From an uncultured Bacteroidales bacterium (GTDB taxonomy: Bacteria; Bacteroidota; Bacteroidia; Bacteroidales; UBA932): a DNA stretch of 13,404 nucleotides. Positions 6,755 to 13,404 of this stretch are shown piece by piece; the stretch's first letter is position 1, and each line of letters starts with the position of its first letter. A program made the translations under genes and the position numbers. The stretch covers positions 1 through 13,404 of the forward strand of contig CALCEJ010000068.1 of the NCBI GenBank assembly GCA_937900465.1, written 5' to 3'. The notes beneath the pieces are model-generated. The model did no database searches, was not told the DNA's origin, and saw only the letters and a list, made by a program, of their open reading frames with translations.

Positions 6755-7477
6755 TTATTTCCGGGAGAATTTACGGAATCGGAGTCCTATTACGCCCCAG
6801 AAAGCCTCGGAGAAGATTCCTCCGGACATTTTGGAGGTGCCCCTCTGGCGGTTGATAAAGATGATTGAGACTTCCCGGAGCTTGAATCCAAGCCGCCAGG
6901 CGGTATATTTCATCTCTATCTGGAAGCCGTAACCCTTCATCTTTACCCTGTCAAGGTCCATCGCTTCGAGCACTTCCCGCCTGTAGCAGACAAAACCGGC
7001 CGTAGTGTCGTAAACCTTCATCCGAAGGATCATACGGACATAGACGGAGGCGAAGTAGGACATCACGATACGGCTGATGGGCCAGTTGACGACGCTGACG
7101 CCATTACAGTAGCGTGAGCCTATGGCGAGCGACGCGCCACCCTCCCTGCAGGCATCCAGGAGCCGGGGAAGGTCATCAGGATTATGCGAAAAATCCGCAT
7201 CCATCTCAAAGATAAAGTCGTAACCCTCCCTGAGGGCCCATTTGAACCCGGTAAGGTATGCCGTACCAAGCCCCAGCTTGCCCTCCCTCTCGATAATGTG
7301 AAGACGGGTAGTGAATTCGGACTTGAGGGCTTTCACGATGGACGCGGTACCGTCGGGGGAGCCGTCGTCTATTACAAGGATATTATATTCCCCGTCCAGC
7401 GAAAATACCTTTCGGATAATCGCTTCGATGTTTTCCTTTTCGTCGTAGGTCGGGATTATGACCAGTTTCCTGTCCAT
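6755..7477 (-). CDS. Polyprenol monophosphomannose synthase-like GT2
   Basis: This 240-residue family 2 glycosyltransferase resembles the dolichol-phosphate mannosyltransferase (DPM1) group, which moves mannose or another hexose from a nucleotide sugar to a polyprenol phosphate for later use outside the membrane. Visible motifs are VIIPTYDEKENI near the N-terminus, DDGSPDGT (37-44), the metal-binding DAD (93-95), TTAGFVCYRR (158-166) and the C-terminal INRQRGTSKMS (208-218). There are no clear transmembrane helices after the catalytic domain, so it is likely a peripheral cytoplasmic-face enzyme like human DPM1. Its ATG overlaps the glnS stop by one base (TAATG), so the two are co-transcribed. 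The sugar donor cannot be read from sequence; a glucosyl or other hexosyl role is possible. Confidence 0.9.
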   Translation of the reverse strand: MDRKLVIIPTYDEKENIEAIIRKVFSLDGEYNILVIDDGSPDGTASIVKALKSEFTTRLHIIEREGKLGLGTAYLTGFKWALREGYDFIFEMDADFSHNPDDLPRLLDACREGGASLAIGSRYCNGVSVVNWPISRIVMSYFASVYVRMILRMKVYDTTAGFVCYRREVLEAMDLDRVKMKGYGFQIEMKYTAWRLGFKLREVSIIFINRQRGTSKMSGGIFSEAFWGVIGLRFRKFSRK

Positions 7478-9126
7478 TATTCGGGCTTGTAGGAATCTTT
7501 AAGTGATGTGGTCTTGTTGAATACGGGATCCGATGGCGTACTGTCCTTGTCTTTGACGTAGTAGCCGGTACGCTCGAACTGGACGGCGATGCCGGAGTTG
7601 TCACCCAGGAGGGCGGGCTCAGCGTAAGCCTTCGTAACGACGAGGGAATCGGGATTCAGGAAATCCTTGTAGTCCTTGTCCTCGGGGACCTTGGACATAT
7701 CCGCGAGGGTAAACAGGCGATCATAGTTACGGAGGGTGATTTCCTTTGCCTCAGGGACGCTTACCCAGTGGATCGTACCCTTAACGGAACGCCACTCGCC
7801 GGTAACGGGATGAGTCGAGGGGTCATAGGAACACCTCAGTTCAACGACATTTCCCTCAGCATCCTTTATCACTTCTTCACACTTTATGATATAGGTATAC
7901 TTGAGACGCACTTCGCCGTCCGGTTTAAGGCGGAAGAACTTTTTAGGGGCATCCTCCATGAAATCAGCCCTTTCAATCAGAAGATTCCTCGAGAAGGGGA
8001 CACGCCGCTTCGCTCCTTCCGGATCTGCCGGGTTGAGCGGGCAGTCGAACCATTCGACCTTATCCTCGGGGTAATTCGTAATGGTGACTTTCACGGGGTC
8101 CTGGACAACCATATAGCGGTTGCTGCGCTCGTTCAGGTCCTGACGGACACACCATTCCAGAAGCTGTATGTCCATAAGCTGATCCCTCTTCGAAACGCCT
8201 ATCTTGTCACAAAACATACGGAGTGCCTTCGCGGTATAGCCGCGGCGGCGGACGCCGCAAAGAGTGGGCATCCGGGGGTCATCCCATCCGCTGACAAGTC
8301 CCTTCTGGACAAGCTCAAGGAGCTTTCTCTTTGACATCAGGGTATATGTGAGATTCAGGCGGGCGAATTCGTACTGATGGGACGGGAATATGCCCAGGGT
8401 CTCGATAAACCAGTCGTAAAGGGGCCTGTGGACGTCGAATTCGAGGGTACAGATGGAATGGGTGATATGTTCGATGGAGTCGCACTGGCCGTGAGTGAAA
8501 TCATACATCGGATAGATGCACCATTTGTCGCCCGTACGGTGATGGGTCGCGTATTTGATCCTGTACAGAAGGGGATCGCGGAACATCATATTGGGGTGAG
8601 CCATATCGATCTTCGCGCGAAGGACTTTTTCGCCTTCCTTGTACTTTCCGGCCTTCATTTCGCGCAGGAGGCGAAGGTTCTCTTCGGGGGTACGGTTACG
8701 CCACGGGCTGTCCGTTCCGGGCCTGTCGATAGTGCCGCGTCCGGCGGAGATTTCCTCCTGGGACTGATCGTCAACGTATGCGAGTCCGCGCATCACAAGT
8801 TCCTCAGCCCAGGCATAAAGCTGGTCGAAGTAGTCGGAGGCGTAGAGTTCCTTGTCCCACTGGAAGCCCAGCCATTTGATATCCTCCTTGATGGAATCTA
8901 CGTATTCGGTATCTTCCTTGGTGGGGTTGGTGTCATCATAGCGGAGATTAGTCTTGCCGCCGTATTTCGCGGCGAGGCCGAAGTTAAGGCAGATGGACTT
9001 TGCGTGGCCAAGGTGGAGATAACCGTTGGGCTCCGGAGGGAAACGTGTCATTATGCTGTCAACCTTTCCGGAGGCGAGATCCGCCTCAATGATTTCTTCC
9101 AAGAAATTGAGTTTGCGCTCTTCCAT
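7477..9126 (-). CDS. glnS: Glutaminyl-tRNA synthetase
   Basis: GlnRS charges tRNA-Gln with glutamine directly. The 549 residues match the bacterial length (E. coli about 554). Class I signatures are present: HLGH at 38-41 after RFPPEPNGYL, and MSKRK at 264-268 as the KMSKS loop. Other family blocks include NLRYDDTNPTKE, CIYPMYDFTHGQCDSIEHITHSICTLEF shortened here as YDFTHGQ...ITHS, and SGWDDPRMPT. The two beta-barrel anticodon-binding domains follow to the C-terminus. Having glnS implies that at least part of glutaminylation does not depend on the GatCAB transamidation route. A TATATTTG promoter box lies 27 nt upstream of the ATG, and the gene is divergent from spt. No Shine-Dalgarno is seen, as usual in this phylum. 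The mannosyltransferase-like gene downstream overlaps it by one base. Confidence 0.98.
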   Translation of the reverse strand: MEERKLNFLEEIIEADLASGKVDSIMTRFPPEPNGYLHLGHAKSICLNFGLAAKYGGKTNLRYDDTNPTKEDTEYVDSIKEDIKWLGFQWDKELYASDYFDQLYAWAEELVMRGLAYVDDQSQEEISAGRGTIDRPGTDSPWRNRTPEENLRLLREMKAGKYKEGEKVLRAKIDMAHPNMMFRDPLLYRIKYATHHRTGDKWCIYPMYDFTHGQCDSIEHITHSICTLEFDVHRPLYDWFIETLGIFPSHQYEFARLNLTYTLMSKRKLLELVQKGLVSGWDDPRMPTLCGVRRRGYTAKALRMFCDKIGVSKRDQLMDIQLLEWCVRQDLNERSNRYMVVQDPVKVTITNYPEDKVEWFDCPLNPADPEGAKRRVPFSRNLLIERADFMEDAPKKFFRLKPDGEVRLKYTYIIKCEEVIKDAEGNVVELRCSYDPSTHPVTGEWRSVKGTIHWVSVPEAKEITLRNYDRLFTLADMSKVPEDKDYKDFLNPDSLVVTKAYAEPALLGDNSGIAVQFERTGYYVKDKDSTPSDPVFNKTTSLKDSYKPE

Positions 9127-9153
9127 ACACTACTTACGATTTGTTCGAATCCT

Positions 9154-9161
9154 CAAATATA
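9154..9161 (-). promoter_or_regulatory. Bacteroidetes -7 promoter box for glnS
   Basis: Reading the minus strand, 9161 to 9154 is TATATTTG, an exact TAnnTTTG match 27 nt before the glnS ATG (9126). This predicts a leader of roughly 20 nt. No TTTG element is found at the usual -33 spacing. Confidence 0.65.
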
Positions 9162-9202
9162 GTCAAAAATTGACGGTTTTTATGCATTTTTCATTTTTTT
9201 CT

Positions 9203-9210
9203 TAACTTTG
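9203..9210 (+). promoter_or_regulatory. Bacteroidetes -7 promoter box for spt
   Basis: TAACTTTG matches TAnnTTTG exactly and lies 28 nt before the spt ATG (9239), predicting a leader of about 20 nt. The T-rich stretch at 9177-9181 falls at the -33 position but matches TTTG only partly. Together with the glnS box it makes the 112-bp region 9127-9238 a divergent promoter region. Confidence 0.65.
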
Positions 9211-9238
9211 CCCCGAATAAGTAAAACCATAAACCTGT

Positions 9239-10429
9239 ATGAACCTGCTACACGCACGTCTGGCAAAATACGATTTGCCCCAGAAAATGATGGAGAGGGG
9301 AATCTATCCCTACTTCCGTCAGATAGTCAGCAAACAAGGTACAGAAGTCGAGATGGACGGACATAACATCCTGATGTTCGGTTCCAACGCCTATACCGGT
9401 CTAACCGGAGATGAAAGAGTTATCGAAGCCGGCGTCAAAGCCCTCCGGAAATACGGCAGCGGATGTGCCGGAAGCCGTTTCCTGAACGGAACCCTCGACA
9501 TCCACGTCCAGCTTGAAAAGGAACTTGCTGAGTTTGTTGGAAAGGACGAGGCCCTCGTTTTCTCCACCGGTTTCACCGTGAATTCCGGCGTTATCCCCCA
9601 GCTTCTCACCCGTGAGGATTTCATCATCTGCGATGACCGTGACCACGCTTCCATCGTCGACGGACGCCGCCTCTCCTTTGCAAAATCCCTCCATTACAAG
9701 CATAACGATATGGCAGACCTCGAGCGCTGCATCCGACGCTGCCCGAAGAATGTCGTCAAGCTCATCATCGTGGACGGCGTTTTCTCGATGGAAGGTGACC
9801 TTGCAAAGCTTCCGGAAATCGTTGGACTAAAGCACAAATACGACAACATAGCCATTATGGTCGACGAGGCCCACGGCCTTGGCGTATTCGGAAAGGATGG
9901 CCGCGGAGTCTGCGACCATTTCCACCTCACCAATGACGTCGACCTCATTATGGGTACGTTCTCGAAGAGCCTTGCTTCAATCGGCGGCTTTATAGCGGCT
10001 GACAAGGTAATCATCAACTACCTGCGCCACACTTCCCGTACGTACATCTTCAGCGCATCGGACACTCCTGCAGCTACTGCAAGCGCCCTCGAGGCCCTTC
10101 ATATCCTGAAGCAGGAGCCTGAAAGGATCAAAGCCCTCTGGGATGTCACGAACTATGCCCTTATGAAATTCCGTAAGGCCGGCTTCGAGATAGGCGAGAC
10201 GGAAAGCCCCATCATCCCCCTGTATGTGCGTAACCTGGAAAAAACCTTTATGGTTACCCAGCGCGCGTTCGAGGAGGGAGTGTTCGTCAATTCGGTGATT
10301 CCGCCGGCCTGCGCTCCTACCGATACCCTGATTCGCTTCTCCCTTATGGCAAGCCATACGAAAGAGCAGGTGGACAGGGCCGTAGCCGCCCTGACCAAGG
10401 TCTTCAAGGAGCTGGAGATCATAAAGTAA
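9239..10429 (+). CDS. spt: Serine palmitoyltransferase (sphingolipid synthesis)
   Basis: This 396-residue PLP-dependent alpha-oxoamine synthase closely follows the Bacteroides serine palmitoyltransferase pattern (for example YDLPQKMMERGIYPYFR, FGSNAYTGLTGDERV, GSGCAGSRFLNGTLDIH). SPT condenses serine with a fatty acyl-CoA to 3-ketodihydrosphingosine, the committed step to bacterial sphingolipids such as ceramide phosphoethanolamine. Active-site residues can be placed: H136 (DDRDHASIVDG, ring stacking), D209 and H212 (VDEAHGLG), and the Schiff-base lysine K243 (GTFSKSLASIGGF). It is cytoplasmic or membrane-associated. The family also contains glycine C-acetyltransferase (Kbl) and BioF, which generic annotation often assigns; the N-terminal LPQKMMERGIYPYFR and the C-terminal ESPIIPLYVRNLEKTFMV blocks favour SPT. 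It is monocistronic, divergent from glnS and convergent with the DUF616 gene, whose stop is 2 nt away. Confidence 0.92.
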   Translation: MNLLHARLAKYDLPQKMMERGIYPYFRQIVSKQGTEVEMDGHNILMFGSNAYTGLTGDERVIEAGVKALRKYGSGCAGSRFLNGTLDIHVQLEKELAEFVGKDEALVFSTGFTVNSGVIPQLLTREDFIICDDRDHASIVDGRRLSFAKSLHYKHNDMADLERCIRRCPKNVVKLIIVDGVFSMEGDLAKLPEIVGLKHKYDNIAIMVDEAHGLGVFGKDGRGVCDHFHLTNDVDLIMGTFSKSLASIGGFIAADKVIINYLRHTSRTYIFSASDTPAATASALEALHILKQEPERIKALWDVTNYALMKFRKAGFEIGETESPIIPLYVRNLEKTFMVTQRAFEEGVFVNSVIPPACAPTDTLIRFSLMASHTKEQVDRAVAALTKVFKELEIIK

Positions 10430-10431
10430 GC

Positions 10432-11247
10432 TTATTTCAGAAACAGCCAAAGTACAAGTTTCCGGAATCCAAGCCGGATATTGTACCGAAGGTTTTTGAA
10501 ATCGATTCTCCCGGGAACGCGACCGTGCGTTTCCGGGTGTTTTGTATATTCGATGAAGGGAACGTTCCTTGCGGAGAGGCTCTTGTCAAGAAGGTAAGAC
10601 GGAACGTTGTCTTCCCCAACGGGAAGGCGGTAACCAAGAAGGGAAAGGGCCGGAGTGAGGGCGAGCTGGTCGCGGGTTGAGCCATCTGAGAGGATTCTCC
10701 ACCATTTGCTGTCGAGTTCTATTACGGAGCGCCTGAGATGATTCCTGAGGAGAACGTTGGTCTCCAGAAGTCCGGCGTGGCGGGACATCCCGATACTTCG
10801 GAAGAAGCGGTGATGACGGAATGCCTCACGCGTTGATATCCTGTCCTTCAGATAGCATTCCCGGAGCTCGTCATAGACGCAGTCCCTGAGGGGATGGCGG
10901 AGACCGGAAAAGACCTTTTCATCCAGGACGGCATCAAGAACGATAGCATAGAATTCCTCTCCTGTAATCCTTAGATTCGCGTCCATAAAAACGCTCCAGT
11001 CGTAGCCTGGAAGGATTTCGTGGGGAAGGAGCTTCGCCCTTCTTGCGCGGCGGATCCTGTTTTGCCGGGTGTTCTTCCCCTGGAGTTCAGGGATAAGGAT
11101 TGCCTGCCAGATGGAACCGGGAGGGACAGCATCTACATCGTCAGTGAATACGAAGTAGTCAAAGTGCTCAGTATCAACAACTGCAGGCTCCTGCAAAATG
11201 TCGTATCCTCCTGTAAGACAGGTGTAAATCGCTATCTTCTTATCCAT
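10432..11247 (-). CDS. DUF616 glycosyltransferase-like protein (surface polysaccharide locus)
   Basis: The 271-residue protein matches the DUF616 (TOD1/MUCI70-like) pattern: KIAIYTCLTGGYDIL at the start, YFVFTDD, RRARRAKLLPHEILPGYDWSVFMDANLRI (the MDAN at 88-91 in place of a DXD), HPLRDCVYDE, GLLETNVLLR and GSTRDQLAL. Bacterial members sit in capsule and O-antigen clusters and are thought to be glycosyltransferases; activity is rarely proven. I chose the ATG at 11247, not the frame's further upstream extension, because the conserved KIAIYT block follows it directly and it overlaps the flippase stop by 8 nt (ATGGATAA). That overlap places it in one transcript with the flippase. There is no signal peptide. 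It is convergent with spt, with 2 nt between stop codons. Confidence 0.85.
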   Translation of the reverse strand: MDKKIAIYTCLTGGYDILQEPAVVDTEHFDYFVFTDDVDAVPPGSIWQAILIPELQGKNTRQNRIRRARRAKLLPHEILPGYDWSVFMDANLRITGEEFYAIVLDAVLDEKVFSGLRHPLRDCVYDELRECYLKDRISTREAFRHHRFFRSIGMSRHAGLLETNVLLRNHLRRSVIELDSKWWRILSDGSTRDQLALTPALSLLGYRLPVGEDNVPSYLLDKSLSARNVPFIEYTKHPETHGRVPGRIDFKNLRYNIRLGFRKLVLWLFLK

Positions 11248-12760
11248 TTTTTCTCCGTAAGATGATATCCAGCGCCTTCTTTCTCTCAGACTTCTCAAGG
11301 CCGATGAACCAGATTGCCGCAGCCGTCAGAAGCCCCGTCAGGACGAATCCGAAGATCCTTCCCGCCGCTGTGTCGAAGGCGAGAATGTTATACAGGACAA
11401 GCCAAAGGCCCATAATCACCGCGACGACAAGCGGTCTTGCATACGCATCACGGATAAAGCCCCAAACGTCAAATGAGAACATCTTCCGAAGGAGGATGAA
11501 CTGGGCCGTACGGCTTAAGACATCGGCCGCGACAAAACAGATTACGATGCTTTCCGGGGCATTCCCGGCTTTGAAAAGGAACCATCCTGCGACAAGGCAG
11601 GAAAGGTACAGCGCGCTCATTATGATACGGAACCATTTGATTTTTCCGTATGCGTTGATTATCTGTCCGAGCCCTGCGGAGGTCGATGAAACCGCAGCGA
11701 CAAGCAGGGTAATCCTGCAAAGACGGACCGTATCCGGGGGAGTACGGCCTTGGAGCCAGAAGTCGATGATGGCCTTCAGCTCCGCGTTAAGGGGAAAAAA
11801 CAGCAGCAGGAACAGCAGGATGCAAAGGCGGCAGACGGTCTTTGCGAGACGGATGGGCCTTTCGGTATCGCCGGAGCCTATGCCCTGGGTAATCTGCGGC
11901 GCCGCTGCCGTGTCGATGTTTCCGATGAACTGGTTAACGTAGTTCTGGACGGTAGCGGCGTAGTAGTATGCAGCGTTGACAACCGGATTGAAAAACCAGT
12001 TGATAAGGATGTTGGAGCCCTGGGTACGGGCGATTATGGACGTACTCCAAAGAAGGTTCCAATTATTGAACGAGAGTACCTCCCTGTAGGGGGCCCATCC
12101 CCGTACGAATTTCCATTTTACGGTATCAGGCCACAGCCTGTGACAAAGCGCGTGGTAAACGACGAACGCGATAAGAGTCGATGCGCTCATCATTATCGCG
12201 TACATTCTGAGGCCGTTGCCTTTGTAGACCACAAGAAGAAGGATCAGGCCCAGCTTGACGATCGCGTTGAAAATGTCTACGGCGGCGATAGTGCCAAACT
12301 TCTCGTGGACCGTAAACATACTCTGGAAGGGGACGTTCGCAACGCCGATGCAGGCGACGACCGTCGATACCTGGAAAACGAACATTGTATCCGCTTCGCG
12401 TCCCGGGGGTATGTTGATGTAGGAGAGGATATACCATAGGCCCAGGCTCTCCAGGATAACGAACAGGAGAACGGCGCCTCCAAGGTGTATTACGTTGCAG
12501 ATGTTGAATATGCGTCCCGTATCTCCGCCCTTTCCGATCTCGATGTTCATAAAGCGGACAGTTGTCGCCGTAAGGGCGCCTGTGATGCAGGAAACGATAA
12601 GGACTGTACTGCCTACGGTGCTGTAGATACCGACATCCCCGGCGCCTATCGCCTTCAGCACGAGGCTGGAGGTGATAAGGCCCACGATAATCGTCACGGC
12701 CATCCTGATATAGATTATGACCGTATTCCGTGTGATTCTGAGCGTTCCGCTGCCTTCCAT
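11240..12760 (-). CDS. Wzx-like polysaccharide flippase (MOP superfamily)
   Basis: This 506-residue polytopic protein has about 12 to 14 hydrophobic helices and the look of a MOP/MVF-superfamily oligosaccharide translocase, which flips undecaprenyl-linked repeat units across the inner membrane. The N-terminal helix pair (NTVIIYIRMAVTIIVGLITS, then IGAGDVGIYSTVGS) is typical. I chose the ATG at 12760; a frame extension to a TTG at 12769 runs into the promoter box and is unlikely. The DUF616 gene follows with an 8-nt overlap. With the divergent GT2 it marks the edge of a polysaccharide locus, but its partners (polymerase, priming transferase) are not visible. A MATE-type exporter is the main alternative, less likely given the neighbours. 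Confidence 0.87.
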   Translation of the reverse strand: MEGSGTLRITRNTVIIYIRMAVTIIVGLITSSLVLKAIGAGDVGIYSTVGSTVLIVSCITGALTATTVRFMNIEIGKGGDTGRIFNICNVIHLGGAVLLFVILESLGLWYILSYINIPPGREADTMFVFQVSTVVACIGVANVPFQSMFTVHEKFGTIAAVDIFNAIVKLGLILLLVVYKGNGLRMYAIMMSASTLIAFVVYHALCHRLWPDTVKWKFVRGWAPYREVLSFNNWNLLWSTSIIARTQGSNILINWFFNPVVNAAYYYAATVQNYVNQFIGNIDTAAAPQITQGIGSGDTERPIRLAKTVCRLCILLFLLLFFPLNAELKAIIDFWLQGRTPPDTVRLCRITLLVAAVSSTSAGLGQIINAYGKIKWFRIIMSALYLSCLVAGWFLFKAGNAPESIVICFVAADVLSRTAQFILLRKMFSFDVWGFIRDAYARPLVVAVIMGLWLVLYNILAFDTAAGRIFGFVLTGLLTAAAIWFIGLEKSERKKALDIILRRKNG

Positions 12761-12766
12761 CGTATG

Positions 12767-12794
12767 CAAATATAACCTATTTTTCTTATATTTG
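12767..12794. promoter_or_regulatory. Mirrored divergent promoter between flippase and GT2 genes
   Basis: The whole intergenic region is 42 bp (12761-12802). It contains CAAATATAA (12767-12775) and its exact reverse complement TTATATTTG (12786-12794), separated by 10 nt. Each arm holds a perfect TATATTTG box: minus-strand 12774-12767 for the flippase (6 nt before its ATG) and plus-strand 12787-12794 for GT2 (8 nt before its ATG). TATG at 12763-12766 lies 20 nt upstream of the plus-strand box and is a partial -33 match. Two polymerases could not fit side by side. Confidence 0.7.
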
Positions 12795-12802
12795 TAGATT
12801 GT

Positions 12803-13404
12803 ATGGACAAGGTATTAGGGATTGTAGTGGTAGATTTCCGTTCTACCGCTGCGACGGCAAGGTTCATCCGCGAGGATATTTCGCGGATATCCCTTCCTTA
12901 TGCCGTTGCTATCGTTATGAACGGTTGTTCGGACACAAGGCCAATGGAAGAAGCTCTGAATGACTTCGACGGTGGCCCCGTCACCGTCCTTGCAAACCCC
13001 GGGAACGAAGGCTTCGCAAAGGCCTGTAACAAGGGCGCGGAGGCCCTGAGGCACAGGTATGGGCCCGAATTCCTTCTCTTTACGAACAACGATGTCCATA
13101 TGGCGGAAGACGATGCCGTAGAGCGGCTTGTCGCGAAGCTGAGGACACTGCCGGATACGGGTATCATCGGCCCGGAAATCGTCGGACCGGACGGGAAAAG
13201 GCAGAGTCCGGAGCCGTACCGGTCTTTCTCCAACAAGCACCTTCTGCCGTATTGGGGCAAGCTTACTATGAAGCGGGAACGGCTTCGCCGAGCGACATTC
13301 GAGGATTATGCCCAGAATGCGAAGGAGGGCTGGTGCTACAGGGTGATGGGCTCGTTCTTTGTCGCGAGGGCTGAGGATTTCTTCGGGGCGGGGGAGATGG
13401 ACCC
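12803..13404 (+). CDS. WbbL-like family 2 glycosyltransferase, 3'-truncated by window end
   Basis: An uninterrupted frame from the ATG at 12803 runs 200 codons to the window edge. It encodes a GT-A fold family 2 glycosyltransferase of the rhamnosyltransferase-like (WbbL) type: GIVVVDFRS at residues 6-14, NPGNEGFAKACNKG (65-78), the metal-site equivalent TNNDV (94-98), then GIIGPEIVGPDGK and the acceptor-side VMGSFFVARAEDF (181-193). In relatives it transfers a sugar from a nucleotide donor onto a lipid-linked oligosaccharide on the cytoplasmic face. Donor and acceptor cannot be predicted. The C-terminal part, roughly 80 to 120 residues by family size, lies outside the window. It is transcribed divergently from the flippase and likely heads the rightward half of a polysaccharide cluster. 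Confidence 0.88.
   Translation, partial: MDKVLGIVVVDFRSTAATARFIREDISRISLPYAVAIVMNGCSDTRPMEEALNDFDGGPVTVLANPGNEGFAKACNKGAEALRHRYGPEFLLFTNNDVHMAEDDAVERLVAKLRTLPDTGIIGPEIVGPDGKRQSPEPYRSFSNKHLLPYWGKLTMKRERLRRATFEDYAQNAKEGWCYRVMGSFFVARAEDFFGAGEMD

Noticed and set aside
8377..9162. 261-codon plus-strand open frame opposite glnS
   Set aside because: It mirrors the glnS coding region, its product has no family resemblance, and it runs through the glnS promoter box.
11750..12439. Long plus-strand open frames opposite the flippase (also 11262-11942)
   Set aside because: The minus-strand product is a clear membrane flippase; the plus-strand products show no domain and no promoter.
12761..12769. TTG at 12769 as the flippase start
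   Set aside because: It lies inside the TATATTTG promoter box; the ATG at 12760 fits better.
1..13404. A hidden defence system, CRISPR array, mobile element, tRNA or ncRNA
   Set aside because: All large frames are accounted for by housekeeping and envelope genes, the gaps are short (the largest is 112 bp), and no direct-repeat array, transposase, integrase or cloverleaf was seen.

Overview
The window looks like chromosomal DNA of a gut- or rumen-type Bacteroidales bacterium, probably a metagenomic contig sequenced on Illumina. Three lines support this. First, several genes follow the Bacteroidetes -7 promoter motif TAnnTTTG and lack a Shine-Dalgarno. Second, it encodes a Bacteroidetes-type serine palmitoyltransferase, the first enzyme of sphingolipid synthesis. 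Third, the small acidic protein at 1533-1901 and the YgiQ and CLC subtypes resemble Bacteroidales homologues as I remember them. Family or genus cannot be fixed from the sequence. Bases 1-12 match the 3' end of the Illumina adapter, so the left edge is a contig end and not biology.

Layout, left to right. (1) A 5'-truncated ygiQ-type radical SAM gene (13-1486) carries a perfect 21-bp inverted repeat inside its reading frame. (2) A small acidic conserved protein (1533-1901) ends at a strong intrinsic terminator (1928-1955). (3) A plus-strand operon holds a CLC chloride channel/transporter with CBS domains, the RNA-binding protein Tex (TAATG overlap) and an EamA-type transporter. (4) A minus-strand pair, glnS and a polyprenol-phosphate mannosyltransferase-like GT2, is joined by another TAATG overlap and converges on the EamA gene with 1 nt between stop codons. 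(5) Serine palmitoyltransferase (spt) is transcribed divergently from glnS. (6) The edge of a surface-polysaccharide locus follows: a Wzx-like flippase and a DUF616 glycosyltransferase-like protein on the minus strand (8-nt overlap), and a WbbL-like GT2 on the plus strand that runs off the window.

The genome is very compact: no gap reaches 300 bases, three junctions overlap, and two convergent pairs are separated by only 1-2 nt. Most content is housekeeping or cell-envelope metabolism (tRNA charging, sphingolipids, polyprenol-linked sugars, polysaccharide export). I see no CRISPR array, transposase, integrase, phage gene, toxin-antitoxin pair, tRNA, rRNA or recognisable defence system. The features most worth a second look are the intragenic palindrome in ygiQ, the mirrored divergent promoter at 12767-12794, promoter boxes placed so close to start codons that the mRNAs would be nearly leaderless, and the loss of the internal proton glutamate in the CLC protein.
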